Shown here: piece by piece, positions 5,079 to 5,266 of the stretch
Layout of the letters: each line of letters begins with the position of its first letter
How positions within the stretch are numbered: position 1 is the first letter of the stretch
NCBI GenBank assembly: GCA_002322525.1
Contig: DCOU01000133.1
Coordinates: forward strand, 3,138 to 8,403
Origin: Candidatus Omnitrophica bacterium UBA1562
GTDB lineage: Bacteria; Omnitrophota; Gorgyraeia; Gygaellales; Profunditerraquicolaceae
Reading direction: 5' to 3'
DNA: 5,266 nt
Position numbers and translations under genes: made by a program
The notes under the pieces: model-generated
The model's input: the letters and a program-made list of their open reading frames with translations, nothing else
Told to the model about the DNA's origin: nothing
The model's database searches: none

Positions 5079-5125
5079 CAGGAAATCGGGAACATTTCTA
5101 TTTTTCAAAAATTAGAAGCGGCCAC
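5079..5125. repeat. dispersed repeat copy 4, best conserved
   Basis: CAGGAAATCGGG (5079-5090) leads into AACATTTCTA, then TTTTTCAAAAATTAG and AAGCGGCCAC. The centre 5096-5117 is a near-perfect palindrome: arms TTCTA-TTTTT and AAAAAT-TAGAA around a C, differing by one extra base. Compared with copy 1 about 11 bases are missing between AAATCGG and the ACATTTC block. It lies upstream of the zinc-ribbon gene. Confidence 0.7.
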
Positions 5126-5182
5126 TATTTTTTTCTTCCGCAAGTTTTTAGGTAACGAATCCCGTTTTTTTCGCATTTAATA

Positions 5183-5222
5183 AGAGATTGCTGAAAAAGT
5201 CTTAAACAATGCAGCAATCTCT
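5183..5222. repeat. perfect 11-bp inverted repeat near the right edge
   Basis: AGAGATTGCTG (5183-5193) and CAGCAATCTCT (5212-5222) are exact inverted copies with an 18-base loop. The loop is long for a terminator and no T-run follows on either strand. The left part (GCTGAAAAAGTC) resembles insertion-sequence ends in general appearance, but no transposase is present. The rest of 5126-5266 shows no gene. Confidence 0.55.
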
Positions 5223-5260
5223 GATTAAAAGATTAAAAACAGATTACACAGATTAAATTA
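5223..5260. repeat. short imperfect direct repeats of GATTA-type units
   Basis: Four successive units, GATTAAAA, GATTAAAAACA, GATTACACA and GATTAAATTA, follow the inverted repeat. Unit length varies from 8 to 11 bases, so this is not a regular tandem array. The minus-strand reading, AATCTGTGTAATCTG, is an intergenic motif I associate with many bacterial genomes; its role is unknown. Confidence 0.4.
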
Positions 5261-5266
5261 TCGTCG

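Noticed and set aside
1208..5125. Integron gene-cassette array with attC sites
   Set aside because: The one-orientation, repeat-separated layout suggested it, but I could not find paired RYYYAAC/GTTRRRY core sites around the repeats, and no integrase is in the window.
1208..5125. CRISPR array
   Set aside because: The repeat copies are 0.7-1.6 kb apart, imperfect and separated by genes, not by short spacers.
5183..5222. Intrinsic terminator at the right-edge inverted repeat
   Set aside because: The loop is 18 bases and no run of T follows on either strand, so a normal rho-independent terminator is unlikely.

Overview
The window is AT-rich bacterial DNA in which every credible gene reads on the minus strand. 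No rRNA, tRNA, CRISPR array or complete insertion sequence was found. The protein families, the loosely packed accessory genes and the repeats ending in GGGACATTTC resemble what I remember from uncultured, MAG-type bacteria such as Omnitrophota. That is only an impression: there is no marker gene here, so the taxonomic guess is weak.

Layout in the direction of transcription (right to left). The right edge (5126-5266) is non-coding and holds a perfect 11-bp inverted repeat and short GATTA-type repeats. Then comes a zinc-ribbon protein (5044-4640) whose frame runs on past a TAA stop for 59 more sense codons (4639-4460). Next is a two-gene unit: a DUF2157-like polytopic membrane protein (4347-3187) and, 2 nt later, what looks like the N-terminal half of a YiiX/permuted NlpC-P60-like protein (3184-2915). 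A second two-gene unit follows: a protein with a Cys-rich N-terminus and an SWYH motif (2791-2078) and, 1 nt later, a pRiA4b ORF-3-like protein (2076-1252). Last is a two-gene operon: a 104-residue basic coiled-coil-like protein (977-663) and, overlapping it by 20 nt, a nucleotidyltransferase-fold protein (682 to the left edge, incomplete, GTG start). This last pair looks like a toxin-antitoxin-type module.

Two structures stand out. (1) A short dispersed repeat with a nearly palindromic core, TTCTA-TTTTT-C-AAAAAT-TAGAA, occurs four times in the same orientation (about 1208-1263, 2821-2846, 4364-4410, 5079-5125), with a right-half-only copy at 2888-2910. The copies fall exactly at the boundaries between the one- or two-gene units, which gives a cassette-like appearance. 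(2) The toxin-antitoxin-like operon has a near-consensus sigma70 promoter (TTGACA-16 bp-TATAAT) embedded in two copies of a 42-bp inverted repeat (11-bp arms, 20-bp spacer), at 990-1031 and 1049-1090. This is a strong candidate operator for autoregulation.

Functionally the region reads as an accessory island: a self-regulated toxin-antitoxin-like pair beside small gene units of poorly known function, some of them damaged (truncated YiiX-like gene, in-frame stop in the zinc-ribbon gene) and separated by mobile-type repeats. The genes do not form an obvious shared pathway.
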